This document shows, one piece after another, positions 9,172 to 17,357 of a stretch of DNA of 64,000 nt. Every line of letters begins with the position of its first letter. Within the stretch, counting starts at the first letter, position 1. The position numbers were made by a program, and so were the translations under genes. The notes beneath the pieces are model-generated. The model was not told the origin of the DNA. It saw only the letters and a program-made list of their open reading frames with translations, and did not search any database. Origin of the DNA: Thalassospira sp. TSL5-1 (lineage in GTDB: Bacteria > Pseudomonadota > Alphaproteobacteria > Rhodospirillales > Thalassospiraceae); contig NZ_KV880639.1 in the NCBI RefSeq assembly GCF_001907695.1, positions 198,103 through 262,102 on the forward strand. The letters run 5' to 3'.

Positions 9172-9878
9172 GTACGCAAAAACGTCTTGAAGGCAAAATC
9201 GCACTGGTGACAGGGGCATCGCACGGTATTGGCCGTGCGATTGCCAAACGCTATGCCGATGAAGGTGCCACCGTTATCGCGCTGGGCCGCAATGTCGGCG
9301 CGCTCGAAGAACTCGATGATGAAATCCGCGAAGCAGGCGGCAAAGCCGTGCTGCTGCCGCTTGATCTGACGATGTATGAAAAAATCGATGCAATGGGCGC
9401 TTCGATCTATGAGCGTTTCGGAAAGCTCGACATTGTTGTTGGCAATGCCGCCGTTTTGGGCGAACTCGCCCCGGTTGGCCATATTGACACGCAGATGTTT
9501 GAAAACACCTATGCCGTCAATGTCACCGCCAATTTCCGCCTGATCCGCAGTGTCGATAAACTGCTGCGCTTTTCCGATGCCGGTCGCGCCATTTTCGTAA
9601 CATCCGGTGCATCGGCCAAGGGCCGTGCCTATTGGGGGCTTTATGCCTCGACCAAGGCCGCCCTTGAATCTCTGGTGCTCTCCTATGCCCAGGAGATGGA
9701 AGACAGCAAGGTTAAGGTCAATCTGGTTAATCCGGGCCGCATCCGCACCACCATGCGCGCCACCGCCTATCCCGGCGAAGACCCGGAAACCCTGCCAAAG
9801 CCAGAAACCATCACCGATATTTTCGTCGATCTGGCCGCCGATGATTGCCCCCATCACGGCGAAATACTTCAGGCTTAA
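9168..9878 (+). CDS. SDR family NAD(P)-dependent oxidoreductase
   Basis: Classical short-chain dehydrogenase of 236 residues with a Rossmann fold. The cofactor motif is TGASHGIGRA near residue 15, the NAA-type motif is VVGNAAVLG near residue 95, and the active-site YxxxK is YASTKAA near residue 160 with a serine about 12 residues earlier (TSGASAK). It overlaps the purF stop by four bases, so it is cotranslated with it. An SDR of this kind beside purF recurs in alphaproteobacteria, but the substrate is unknown. Its last 108 bases and stop region are duplicated at 11061-11180. Confidence 0.92.
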   Translation: MSTQKRLEGKIALVTGASHGIGRAIAKRYADEGATVIALGRNVGALEELDDEIREAGGKAVLLPLDLTMYEKIDAMGASIYERFGKLDIVVGNAAVLGELAPVGHIDTQMFENTYAVNVTANFRLIRSVDKLLRFSDAGRAIFVTSGASAKGRAYWGLYASTKAALESLVLSYAQEMEDSKVKVNLVNPGRIRTTMRATAYPGEDPETLPKPETITDIFVDLAADDCPHHGEILQA

Positions 9879-9890
9879 GCTGATAAACGG
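9771..9890 (+). repeat. Direct repeat, copy 1: 3' end of the SDR gene
   Basis: These bases cover the last 36 codons of the SDR gene and the first bases of its terminator. They match 11061-11180 at an offset of 1290 with about eight differences. The copy here is intact and in use. Confidence 0.9.
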
Positions 9891-9911
9891 GCAGAAATGT
9901 CCGTTTTTTTA
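9885..9911 (+). terminator. Terminator after the purF-SDR operon
   Basis: AACGGGCA, a GAAA loop and TGTCCGTT (one G-T wobble) are followed by a T7 tract. It starts seven bases after the SDR stop. The duplicated SDR end at 11061-11180 lacks this hairpin. Confidence 0.85.
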
Positions 9912-10014
9912 TACCTGATGCTAGCCTATGATTCTTATTATAACACCTTCCACAAAGACAAAGCCTTTTGTGGCATCTAGTTAGTATAAGTTCATGCCCT
10001 AACGGAAGTATTTC

Positions 10015-10314
10015 TCATTCAGCATAGTCATAAATATCTGGCAGCTCTGCTTTGCCTTCAAGATAATCAAACAGTGCCTGAAAGAATGCTACAGCCGCTT
10101 TCTTGTCAGGAAAATCCAAACCCGTCCTCCGATAAGCAAAATCCAAACCAATCACGTCATTCGATATTAAATCGCTCAACTCCTTCCTTAAACTGATTAA
10201 ATCCTGTCTCGAGATACTAGCAAGATAAGATGGTATCTCATTTTCCTCCATAACTTCTGGTCGATAAGACCCAACCAACGTATTCAATACGCATGAAGTG
10301 GAAGCATCAGTCAT
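10015..10314 (-). CDS. Immunity-like protein, divergent paralogue (module 3)
   Basis: Small acidic protein of 99 residues without signal peptide or membrane segment, so probably cytoplasmic. The C-terminal half has the same layout as the two other immunity-like proteins in the island (10647-10943 and 11292-11588): a basic helix with RKELSDLI, then a DF...TG motif, an aromatic helix FFQALFDYLEG and the end PDIYDYAE. The ATG at 10314 has GGAGG about eight bases upstream. It follows a decayed toxin fragment (10362-10570), which suggests an orphan immunity gene kept after its toxin was lost. The exact immunity family was not recognised. Confidence 0.6.
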   Translation of the reverse strand: MTDASTSCVLNTLVGSYRPEVMEENEIPSYLASISRQDLISLRKELSDLISNDVIGLDFAYRRTGLDFPDKKAAVAFFQALFDYLEGKAELPDIYDYAE

Positions 10315-10361
10315 ATATCCTCCGTTATGAACATAAAAGACAGCAAAGCAAGGATTAACAA

Positions 10362-10570
10362 GGATACCCCAGCACCCGAGCTAAAGCCACGACGAAGGCT
10401 GAAACCACCCAGATGATCCATTCGGAAATGAACAAACCATGATCTTGCCCTGCTACCTCCGCCCAGAAATTCAGCGTGATCATTATGACAACACGCATGG
10501 TATAAATGCCGGTTTTCATGACATCGGCAATCATCTGGACTAATTAGCCAATCACCCCAATCGTTTAGTT
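10362..10570 (-). pseudogene. Decayed fragment of the toxin central region
   Basis: The bases align clearly with 12290-12560, the central hydrophobic part of the large toxin gene. Shared stretches include ATGACATCGGCAATCATCTG and CTCCGCCCAGAAATTC. About 60 bases of the intact gene are missing here between two CGCATG copies, which fits a deletion between short direct repeats. In-frame stops (TAATTAG on the + strand) and several substitutions show it is not coding. The match ends abruptly about 45 bases before the immunity-like gene at 10314, so the whole toxic C-terminal part is gone. Confidence 0.75.
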
Positions 10571-10646
10571 CAGTCTTTGCCAGTATCTCTTAGCTAATGC
10601 AAAGCATGTAAAATATCAGGCAACGGAAATTTCCACGGCATCAGTC

Positions 10647-10943
10647 TCAATATTCGTATTTTTCGATCTCTGGCTCAGGACCATTGTTAAACGCGTATTG
10701 CCAAACTTCTTCCAAATGCTCATATAGTTGCCGATCCGTTTCGATCTCAATGCCGGTCATACTTTCGTAGTCATCTCGCGACCAAAGGCGTTCGGAAATA
10801 ACTTTTCGGAGCTCATTTTTTGTTTTTTCATAATATTCTTCACTCCTGTTATTCAGAAGTCGTAAAATGCTCTGAGGTTCATATTCGTCCACAATTAACC
10901 TTAGCATAATACTTTCTAATTCGTCAGATCTAAGTGCCGTCAT
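10647..10943 (-). CDS. Immunity-like protein, orphan paralogue (module 2)
   Basis: A 98-residue acidic protein beginning MTALRSDELES and ending PEPEIEKYEY. It is clearly related to the protein at 11292-11588: both have a VDEYEP/ADEYEV segment, RxxxxERLWS/DQRLWS, and EEVWQYxFNxGPEPxIEKY near the end. ATG 10943 is chosen because AGGAG lies about eight bases upstream. The same frame stays open upstream to 11048, where it encodes the tail of a lost toxin, so a longer product from a GTG at 11018 is formally possible. It is probably an orphan immunity gene; GC content is lower than in the flanking housekeeping genes. Confidence 0.65.
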   Translation of the reverse strand: MTALRSDELESIMLRLIVDEYEPQSILRLLNNRSEEYYEKTKNELRKVISERLWSRDDYESMTGIEIETDRQLYEHLEEVWQYAFNNGPEPEIEKYEY

Positions 10944-11048
10944 ATATCGCTCCTGTAGTTTTTTAGGATACAGTGTGTAGAGGTAATAAATTCCGTCTGA
11001 TTTTCTCTTAAAGAACACAAATATCGTAGTTTCTGGCGGGAAAAAGTA
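10944..11048 (-). pseudogene. Remnant of a toxin C-terminus fused in frame to an immunity gene
   Basis: The frame reads FFPPETTIFVFFKRKSDG and then IYYLYTLYPKKLQER. This matches the end of the intact toxin (VFPDETNMFVYLKKKDDG, then AHYLYTMYPK). An in-frame TAA at 11049-11051 bounds it upstream, next to the duplicated SDR end, so only about 35 residues of the toxin survive. The toxin stop codon seen in the intact module is absent and the frame runs straight into the immunity-like gene. Confidence 0.75.
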
Positions 11049-11060
11049 TTAACTGCTTTT

Positions 11061-11180
11061 CCCGGCGAAGACCCGGAAACCCTGCCAACGCCAGAAACCA
11101 TCACCGATATTTTCGTCGATCTGGCCGTCGATGATTGCCCCCAACACGCCGAAATACTTCAGGCTCAAGCTGATGAACAG
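11061..11180 (+). repeat. Direct repeat, copy 2: displaced copy of the SDR gene 3' end
   Basis: About 93% identical to 9771-9890. The differences are mostly amino acid changing (K to T, A to V, H to Q, G to A), and the SDR stop TAA has become CAA, so the frame reads on to 11280. It has no start and no upstream SDR body, so it is a gene fragment drifting without selection. It separates module 1 from module 2 of the island. Confidence 0.85.
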
Positions 11181-11291
11181 CCAGGAATCCTCGTTTTATT
11201 TAGTCTGCTGGCTCGCGAACCAACCCATCATGCAAGGTCTTTCTCAAAGGGACAAGCTTCAAGAGCAAGACGCTTTTAAATGGGAAATACA

Positions 11292-11588
11292 TCAATACCA
11301 GTATTTCTCAATATCCGGCTCAGGTCCTTGATTAAAAAGATACTGCCAGACCTCTTCAAGATAAGCATAAAATCCGTCTTCGGCCTCAAACTCAAACCCT
11401 GTCAAACCAAGATAAAAATCCTGAGACCAAAGTCTTTGATCAATAATTTTCCTGAACTCCTCTCTAACTCTTTCCTGTTCTTCCATACTGAGATAGCTAA
11501 GCTCCTTAATTGTATTCTCAACCTCGTACTCATCAGCAATTAAACAGTAAAATATTTCCTTCAAAGAATCTGATATTTTATTCTTCAT
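11292..11588 (-). CDS. Immunity protein for the adjacent toxin (module 1)
   Basis: A 98-residue acidic protein (MKNKISDSLKEIFYCLIADEYEVEN at the N-terminus, ending PDIEKYWY) with no signal peptide or membrane helix. It starts inside the toxin stop codon (ATGA overlap), with GGAGG nine bases upstream, the usual coupling of a toxin with its immunity gene. Two relatives lie further along the same strand. The acidic, helix-rich nature fits direct binding of a basic nuclease-like toxin tip in the cytoplasm. The role is inferred from position; the family was not recognised with certainty. Confidence 0.7.
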   Translation of the reverse strand: MKNKISDSLKEIFYCLIADEYEVENTIKELSYLSMEEQERVREEFRKIIDQRLWSQDFYLGLTGFEFEAEDGFYAYLEEVWQYLFNQGPEPDIEKYWY

Positions 11589-13385
11589 TTTGGAGAAACC
11601 TCCGGTATTTTTGGATACATTGTATAAAGATAGTGAGCCCCATCGTCTTTCTTTTTAAGATAGACAAACATATTTGTTTCGTCCGGAAAAACCGTATTCT
11701 TTGCTTTGCCAGGTTTTTTCCTACTTCCTGTCCGTGTTCGCCCGAATATCCTGCTCCTCCAATTTTCCCCCAGTAGTTCTTTTATTGGAATTTCCGCACG
11801 AATCTCATCTTTGCCAGCTTCCATTTGAGATTTAATCTTTGAATTCTCTAAAGCCTTCTCATATGCCCTCACAAAGTCAGCAGGCGTTTTAATCTTCGTC
11901 GCATCTTTACCGTAACCATGCGTCCCACCATGCACTCCATCCGTCGTTGTTCCCGTTATCGGATCTTTACCCTCGAGGCACCGTCTATCAAGCTGCTTCT
12001 TTCTCACTTGACCTTCATGCCGCTGAACACCATGCGCTCCGGGTCCGTGATGTTGCAGTTCTTTCAGTTTTTTTGAAAAATATCGCGCCTGACGATATCT
12101 CTTAATGGCACCATCAACCTCTCCCTTTATCGACTCAAAGATACTACGACGCAGCTTGACGCCCATATCCTTGATTTTCTGGACGATCTTCCAAAGATCC
12201 CCCATAAAAGAGACAATCTTCCCGGCGGCTGAACCGCCCTTGATCGCACCACGGATCTTGCTGGCAATATTTGCAGCCCGCACCGTGAGCGCCGATGCAC
12301 CGGCACCCGCACTCAGGGCCGCAATGATGGCTGTAACCGCCCAGATGATCAGTTCGGGAATGATGAAACCATGACCTTGCCCCGCCATCTCCGCCCAGAA
12401 ATTCGGCGTCATCATTGTGACAACACGCATGAAGGTGCTGGAAATCAGCCCCAGAAGAGGTGTGCGGCGGATCAGCTCCACCATGTCGCGCATGGTATCG
12501 ATGCCGGTTTTTATGACATCGGCAATCATCTGACCGAATTCGCCAATCGCACCGGGCAACTCTTTTAGCACCGTAAGCTTTTTAAAAGCGGCGATAATCG
12601 CGTCAATATCACCAAAAAGAAACGCCCGCAGCAAACTGTGCAGCGGTTCGATATAATCCATAATATCGACACCGGCAAACAGGCCCTTAAGGCCATCAAC
12701 TATGTCAGAGCCCACATTAAAGGCCAGATTCACGACCGGTGCATTCGGGATGTATTTTGGCGCAGGGCCGTTCGTCGCCCCGTCATAAACGTAGCCACCT
12801 ACCAGAGAAGTCGTACTTTTCAGCGCGCCCCAAGCACTTCCCCAAAAATCTGTTTCACCTTCCCACCAGGCCTCGACACCCTTGCCAAAGCCGGAAACGT
12901 AACTTTCCGGCACACCGCTCCAGCCATCGCGTTCCCATGCCTCGGCATAAGGGCCGAAAATGTCGGTCATCCGGGTTTCAAAATCCCACAGCATCCCGAC
13001 AATTTCCTGCTCTAGCGCCCAGGCTTCATCAGCCGCACTTTGAATTTGCGGCTGTGCCCCAGTATCAATAGTCAGCGCCGAACGTGGCAGGTCCGCCTGC
13101 TCCGCCAGGCCATATTCCGAGTGGTTCTCCAGAACCGGTTCTGTGCCATCTTCGGCACCAAAATTCATCGGCTTATAGGTTGTGGTTTGCGCCAGCACCC
13201 TGTCATCCATATCCAGAAAACGGGTGGTCAGGTCCGTGATGGGCGTTTGTAACGGATCATCATAAAAGAACTGAACCTGTCGGGGGAGCCTTACAGGACT
13301 GGCTTACCCCACCAAATTCGCCACTCATTTTATTTGCAACAGGCTCGGCAAGGGCGGCAATGGCCTCTGGCGTCAATCGGTTCAT
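11585..13385 (-). CDS. Polymorphic toxin, probable T6SS effector, with apparent frameshift near the 5' end
   Basis: The main open frame (13210 down to 11585) gives 541 residues. It has a Trp-rich N-terminal part (residues 60-150), a helical middle with a hydrophobic segment at about 282-308 (IIPELIIWAVTAIIAAL), and a C-terminal tip (385-541) with GAHGVQRHEGQ, DPITGTTTDGVHGGTHG, ATKIKTPADF and a final YLYTMYP. That layout of His-rich motif, Thr/Lys motif and terminal YP resembles RNase-type polymorphic toxin tips. A separate 41-codon frame starts at ATG 13385, overlapping the DUF4123 gene stop. Dropping one base in the G5 run at 13282-13286 joins both into about 598 residues. The DUF4123 chaperone upstream and immunity gene downstream support an effector role. 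Confidence 0.75.
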
Positions 13386-14722
13386 TGCGCGGCCTCCATA
13401 ACAGCAGATAGCTCCGACATGCGCCGTTTCATCGCCTCCATCTTGTCCCCCTCGTTTAACTGACCTTTGCAAATATCCAAAAGTACGCCGGTCGGGTCCG
13501 TTTGCTCGAATGTTTTGCCAAGAAAAAGGCTCCAGGCTGCAAGCAGATAAAGGCTGGATTTCCGTACAAAGCCATAGCCCCGCATCCGCGAAACCGGTTC
13601 CGCAATAAGTTGCGCGATAATGTCGGGTGAATAATTTTTCAGGTCTTCCGGAAAGCCCTGCTTTAGCGCTGCCGCCAGTGCCGCCCTGTCTTTGTCTTCA
13701 CGGGCGCGGTAAAACGGCTCCAGATCATAATCGGTCAAGACAAACGGGGCGGCTGGCGCATTACGCAATATAAACAAATCGCGCCGGAGCGTTATCGAAC
13801 GCACCTCGGCCCCCTCCTGCTGATCGGCCAGAATGGCGTTGATGCAAAACCCGTTACGCAGGAACCACGCTGCGACGCGGTCCTTGTTGCTGGCGATATG
13901 CGGAAAATAAAGGCGGATATATTGTTCATCCCAGAAACGGACAAAAACACGCCCCGCATGCCCCTCGCGCGGCAGCAAGGTAAATTTGCGAAAATGCCGC
14001 CAAACCTCATCCATCAGCGCCGTGGTACGGATGAATATCCCGGTATTCCGGCCCCAGTGACGACAAAAGAAATCACGATGAAACGCCGGAACCTGACTAT
14101 TGTCATCCCAAGCCCCATCCGGCAGCGTCATCTCCACCAGATAAGGTGCGTGCTCTTTCATCTCTTCGGCGGCTTCGCCCTTGAACAGACAACGCACCGG
14201 AAGATCAAGAATGTCGAGATCAAAAAAACCGGAAATTTCTTTGCGTAATGTCGCATCGACAATCAAATAGGTCCGCATTTTGGCACCGTCTTCCGACGGC
14301 CCAAACAGCCGTTCCTTAAGCTCCGGCGCAATCCAGTCCCGATCCTTGAAAAAGACCTCCGACTGATCAGAGAGCGCCTGAACCGGATGGTCCTTTATGA
14401 CGAGATAGTTTTCAGTCTCTGACGCACCAGCCTCCGCCACTGCCGCCATCGCCCCCAACTCAACCCTATGAGCCGGATGAACAGCTTTGGCAAGTGCGCC
14501 GACCTGGCGCTGTTGCCCGGCGTTGCGCGCAAGGTATTGTGGTGCGGGCAAAACGTTTTCCAGCCACAGAACCGAATAACCAAGATCAGCAACACGGGTT
14601 TCAACCCCCTCAAGGAAGCCGTCATAACCATCCGTCCAGACCGCCGCCTGACAGCGATACTCTTCACCGCCGTCCTTCGCCTGCAAATGACATTCACCGA
14701 TCCAGACTTCAAAATCACGCAT
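13382..14722 (-). CDS. DUF4123 effector chaperone (copy A)
   Basis: A 446-residue protein with a DUF4123 domain at about residues 149-275: RTYLIVDATL, LPVRCLFKGEAAEEMKEHAPY, a GIFIRTTALMDEVWRHFRKF helix, and RVFVRFWDEQYIRLYFPH. DUF4123 proteins (Tap/TEC) load toxic effectors onto the T6SS spike protein VgrG. The first 92 residues form a separate, unnamed domain about 92% identical to copy B. ATG 14722 is chosen; an in-frame TTG lies six bases upstream. The stop overlaps the effector start (ATGA). No vgrG, paar or T6SS structural gene lies in this window. Confidence 0.8.
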   Translation of the reverse strand: MRDFEVWIGECHLQAKDGGEEYRCQAAVWTDGYDGFLEGVETRVADLGYSVLWLENVLPAPQYLARNAGQQRQVGALAKAVHPAHRVELGAMAAVAEAGASETENYLVIKDHPVQALSDQSEVFFKDRDWIAPELKERLFGPSEDGAKMRTYLIVDATLRKEISGFFDLDILDLPVRCLFKGEAAEEMKEHAPYLVEMTLPDGAWDDNSQVPAFHRDFFCRHWGRNTGIFIRTTALMDEVWRHFRKFTLLPREGHAGRVFVRFWDEQYIRLYFPHIASNKDRVAAWFLRNGFCINAILADQQEGAEVRSITLRRDLFILRNAPAAPFVLTDYDLEPFYRAREDKDRAALAAALKQGFPEDLKNYSPDIIAQLIAEPVSRMRGYGFVRKSSLYLLAAWSLFLGKTFEQTDPTGVLLDICKGQLNEGDKMEAMKRRMSELSAVMEAAQ

Positions 14723-14930
14723 ACTCAATCAACCCGCAACTCTGCTTGATTAATACCACCGAAAATAGTGACACATGTCATTGAGCAGAATCTTGCGGAA
14801 AATTGATTTTTCACAAGAAAGATGAAAACCTGGATAAACAATTGACTAAAAAGGAGAAATTACAATTTTAGCAAAAGGCAAGAAGTGCCAAATCAGGCGG
14901 ATTTCCGCCTGCGCAGGCGGAAATCCGCCC
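14440..14930. repeat. Long direct repeat, copy 1 (chaperone 5' end plus upstream region)
   Basis: About 490 bases that match 17075-17565 at an offset of 2635 with roughly 90% identity or more. The block covers the first 94 or so codons of DUF4123 copy A and about 200 bases upstream, and includes the 34-base palindrome. The rest of the 14723-15057 gap contains no convincing gene. Confidence 0.9.
14896..14929. repeat. 34-base perfect palindrome upstream of DUF4123 copy A
   Basis: Arms GGCGGATTTCCGCCT and AGGCGGAAATCCGCC flank a self-complementary GCGC. No T run follows. Each arm itself contains a GGCGG/CCGCC inverted pair. It could be a strong RNA hairpin, a protein site or a mobile element trace. 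Confidence 0.85.
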
Positions 14931-15057
14931 GAACCCTGAACTTCCCCCAGAAGAATCAAGTCGCTATGAATGCGCTGCGTGCAATAGAGTACGCGGGCCC
15001 TTCACATGACCAATTACTCACATAGATTAACCAAAAAATACAAATTCTCGAGACGAA

Positions 15058-15444
15058 TTATGGCGTAACCAAGCCAAAATACCCTATTGAAATAACCCTG
15101 TCGAACACACCATCCTTAAATTCAATCATTACAAAACCGGAATACCTTGCTGGCACTGGAAAGAAACTTTTTGAAACTTCAAACTCGATTCGATTGCCTC
15201 CTTCGAAAAAATATCTGACATCATATCGATCCAGCTCAAAGATAACATATTCGGCCTCTCTACCATTAAATAATCCGGCATAATAGTCAGCCATCTTTTC
15301 TTTATCCGGGGAATAATCCTCAAACATTGAGAAAAGTGGATCTGGTATGATGACGAAAGGACCTGTACTATTTATATTTTTCAAAAACAATAAAACGGCA
15401 ACGACAAAAACAACCAAACCAAACCACAGCTTTCGAAAATTCAT
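15058..15444 (-). CDS. Membrane-anchored small protein, paralogue 1
   Basis: A 128-residue protein with a single N-terminal helix (LWFGLVVFVVAVLLFL) and a periplasmic part. It shares with its neighbour at 15537-15923 the pattern GPFVIIPDPLF, DYSPDKEKM, a VSKSF element and PARYSG followed by FKDGVFDRV. The base composition is AT-rich compared with the housekeeping genes. Position downstream of a DUF4123 gene suggests immunity against a toxin acting in the periplasm or membrane, but no such toxin is present between them. The family was not recognised. Confidence 0.65.
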   Translation of the reverse strand: MNFRKLWFGLVVFVVAVLLFLKNINSTGPFVIIPDPLFSMFEDYSPDKEKMADYYAGLFNGREAEYVIFELDRYDVRYFFEGGNRIEFEVSKSFFPVPARYSGFVMIEFKDGVFDRVISIGYFGLVTP

Positions 15445-15536
15445 CTAAAACTCGTATTCCGCTGTCTAGTAAAAACTAGCATCGAAACACCAAATTTAAC
15501 CATTAATATTTCTACCAAACCAGAAAGAGAAAAAAC

Positions 15537-15923
15537 TTAAAGCGCATCTATTCCAAAAACACCAAACGACACAACTTTCTCGAAATATCCGTCTTTAAAT
15601 TGAATCAAAATATCACCAGAGTAACGAGCTGGTATTGGCACAAAACTCTTCGAAACAAGAAAGTATATTTTGTTACCGCCTTCAAAAAAATACATAACAT
15701 CATGTTCATCAAGAAAGGATATAATATCAGATGCGGATTTTCCCTTAAAAATGTCTGTATAATAGGACTCCATAGCTTTCTTATCTATCGAATAATCATC
15801 CGCTACAGGAAATCTTGGCTCTGGAATAATAATAAAAGGACCCATTGAATTCATCATTCTGAACATCAAAAAAAGAACCGCAAGAGCTACAGCTAGCCCA
15901 ATCCATAGTTTTTTCTGCCTCAT
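15537..15923 (-). CDS. Membrane-anchored small protein, paralogue 2
   Basis: A 128-residue protein with an N-terminal helix (LWIGLAVALAVLFLMF) and a periplasmic domain sharing about half its residues with the protein at 15058-15444 (GPFIIIPEPRF, DYSIDKKAM, FFEGGNKIYF, PARYSGDILIQFKDG). GAGG lies seven bases before ATG 15923. Tandem duplication of immunity-like genes is common in effector loci, and this pair follows DUF4123 copy B. An immunity role is inferred from context only. Confidence 0.65.
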   Translation of the reverse strand: MRQKKLWIGLAVALAVLFLMFRMMNSMGPFIIIPEPRFPVADDYSIDKKAMESYYTDIFKGKSASDIISFLDEHDVMYFFEGGNKIYFLVSKSFVPIPARYSGDILIQFKDGYFEKVVSFGVFGIDAL

Positions 15924-16055
15924 CTAAACCTCGCATTCTGCCCGCTGACAACATCTAGTGCTTTTGCCTCACTACCGGCTGAATAAAAATATATTTCACG
16001 TTAAGAAAAATTTATACAAACAACCTCAATCTTACAGGATGGACAACTTCCAGTT

Positions 16056-17357
16056 TCACATCCCGTATTCCATCCCTTGCACTTTATAGAAGATAAGGCG
16101 CTGCAAATAACGTTCTTTCATAATATCCGCCATACCTTCACCAGTGTCTGGCACCAAGGCCGAAAAATCATATTTTTCCTTCACACCAAAATATCCATGT
16201 AGCAGAGTTATAATTTTCAAGTCATCCAACTCGTAATCCTGCCAAGAATAATTGTAAGCCTGATAAATTTCCCAATCGAAAGGAATATCCTGCTCGTCTG
16301 CGAATTTCGACATCACTTCTCGTGCATGTTGACGAGCAAGAATTTCTTGCTCCAGTCGTACAGGAGAAGTTTGCTGACTTGCCGGAATATTCTCCGCCAG
16401 GGCATAAGAGTGAAGCACCCCACCAGAGATCGTGATAATCGTTAGCGCCATCGCGCGTTTGCCAAACCAGTTCACAACCTTGCCCGTTTCATATCGCAAA
16501 TCATAAAGATAATTTCTCAAAACACGTGGTTCCCAAAAGCGAAAAAAGTACCACTGCCCCTGATCATTCTGCATCCGCGGAAATTTCCGTAACCGCTTCC
16601 AAATCGAGGAAAAATCCGCACGGGTCCTAATATAAATACCGGGTTCTTGGTGCCAAACGTGAACCGATGTCATGACATCTGGCATTTCCGGCATATATTT
16701 GAACAAACGATGCGTGAATTCGTTCTCCTGATCGAGTTCAATAAGATAGGGAGCCACATCTTTTAAATCTTCGGCAGCCTGACCTTTGAACAGGCACCGG
16801 AAAGGCATCCCGCAATGCTCGATTTCACTATAGCCCCACTGCATCTTCCCACTGTCCAAGACAATATAGGTCCGCATAGGTGGCACGGCCTCATAGCTTC
16901 CATAATGGATTATTTCCTCAGGCGTCGGTTCCACATAACCAAATAATGGCTCTACCAACATGTCTGGAATGTTCTTCTTCGGCCAAACACCAAGCTGTCC
17001 GTCCAATGGCTTGATACCGTCAATCTCCCCAATACTGAGCCAGCTTTTTGGTTTTTCCAACTCCTGCACCGACACCGCCGCCATCGGCCCCAATTCAACC
17101 GTGTGTGCCGGATGGACAGCTTTGGCAAGGGTGCCGACCTGGCGCTGTTGCGCAGCGTTGCGCGCAAGGTAATGTGGTGCGGGCAAAACGTTTTCCAACC
17201 ACAGAACCGAATAACCAAGATCAGCAACACGGGTTTCAACCCCCTCAAGGAAGCCGTCATACCCATCCGTCCAGACCGCCGCCTGACAGCGATACTCTTT
17301 GCCGCCGTCCTTCGCCTGCAAATGACATTCACCGATCCAGGCCTCAAAATCACGCAT
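16056..17357 (-). CDS. DUF4123 effector chaperone (copy B)
   Basis: A 433-residue protein. Residues 1-92 are nearly identical to copy A. The DUF4123 domain lies at about 161-287 (RTYIVLDSGKMQ, MPFRCLFKGQAAEDLKDVAPY, IYIRTRADFSSIWKRLRKF, WYFFRFWEPRVLRNYL), and a diverged C-terminal part follows. Beyond residue 92 similarity to copy A drops sharply, as if a shared N-terminal cassette had been joined to different bodies. ATG 17357 is used; an in-frame TTG lies six bases upstream. The expected effector gene downstream is missing, and two membrane-anchored paralogues follow instead. Confidence 0.78.
   Translation of the reverse strand: MRDFEAWIGECHLQAKDGGKEYRCQAAVWTDGYDGFLEGVETRVADLGYSVLWLENVLPAPHYLARNAAQQRQVGTLAKAVHPAHTVELGPMAAVSVQELEKPKSWLSIGEIDGIKPLDGQLGVWPKKNIPDMLVEPLFGYVEPTPEEIIHYGSYEAVPPMRTYIVLDSGKMQWGYSEIEHCGMPFRCLFKGQAAEDLKDVAPYLIELDQENEFTHRLFKYMPEMPDVMTSVHVWHQEPGIYIRTRADFSSIWKRLRKFPRMQNDQGQWYFFRFWEPRVLRNYLYDLRYETGKVVNWFGKRAMALTIITISGGVLHSYALAENIPASQQTSPVRLEQEILARQHAREVMSKFADEQDIPFDWEIYQAYNYSWQDYELDDLKIITLLHGYFGVKEKYDFSALVPDTGEGMADIMKERYLQRLIFYKVQGMEYGM

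Noticed and set aside
11131..11331. A small plus-strand gene after the second SDR repeat
   Set aside because: It only follows the shifted frame of the duplicated SDR fragment and has no ribosome binding site or conserved content.
13260..13472. A separate 70-residue minus-strand protein upstream of the toxin
   Set aside because: Its start lies inside the chaperone gene. The part from 13385 is better read as the toxin N-terminus before a frameshift.
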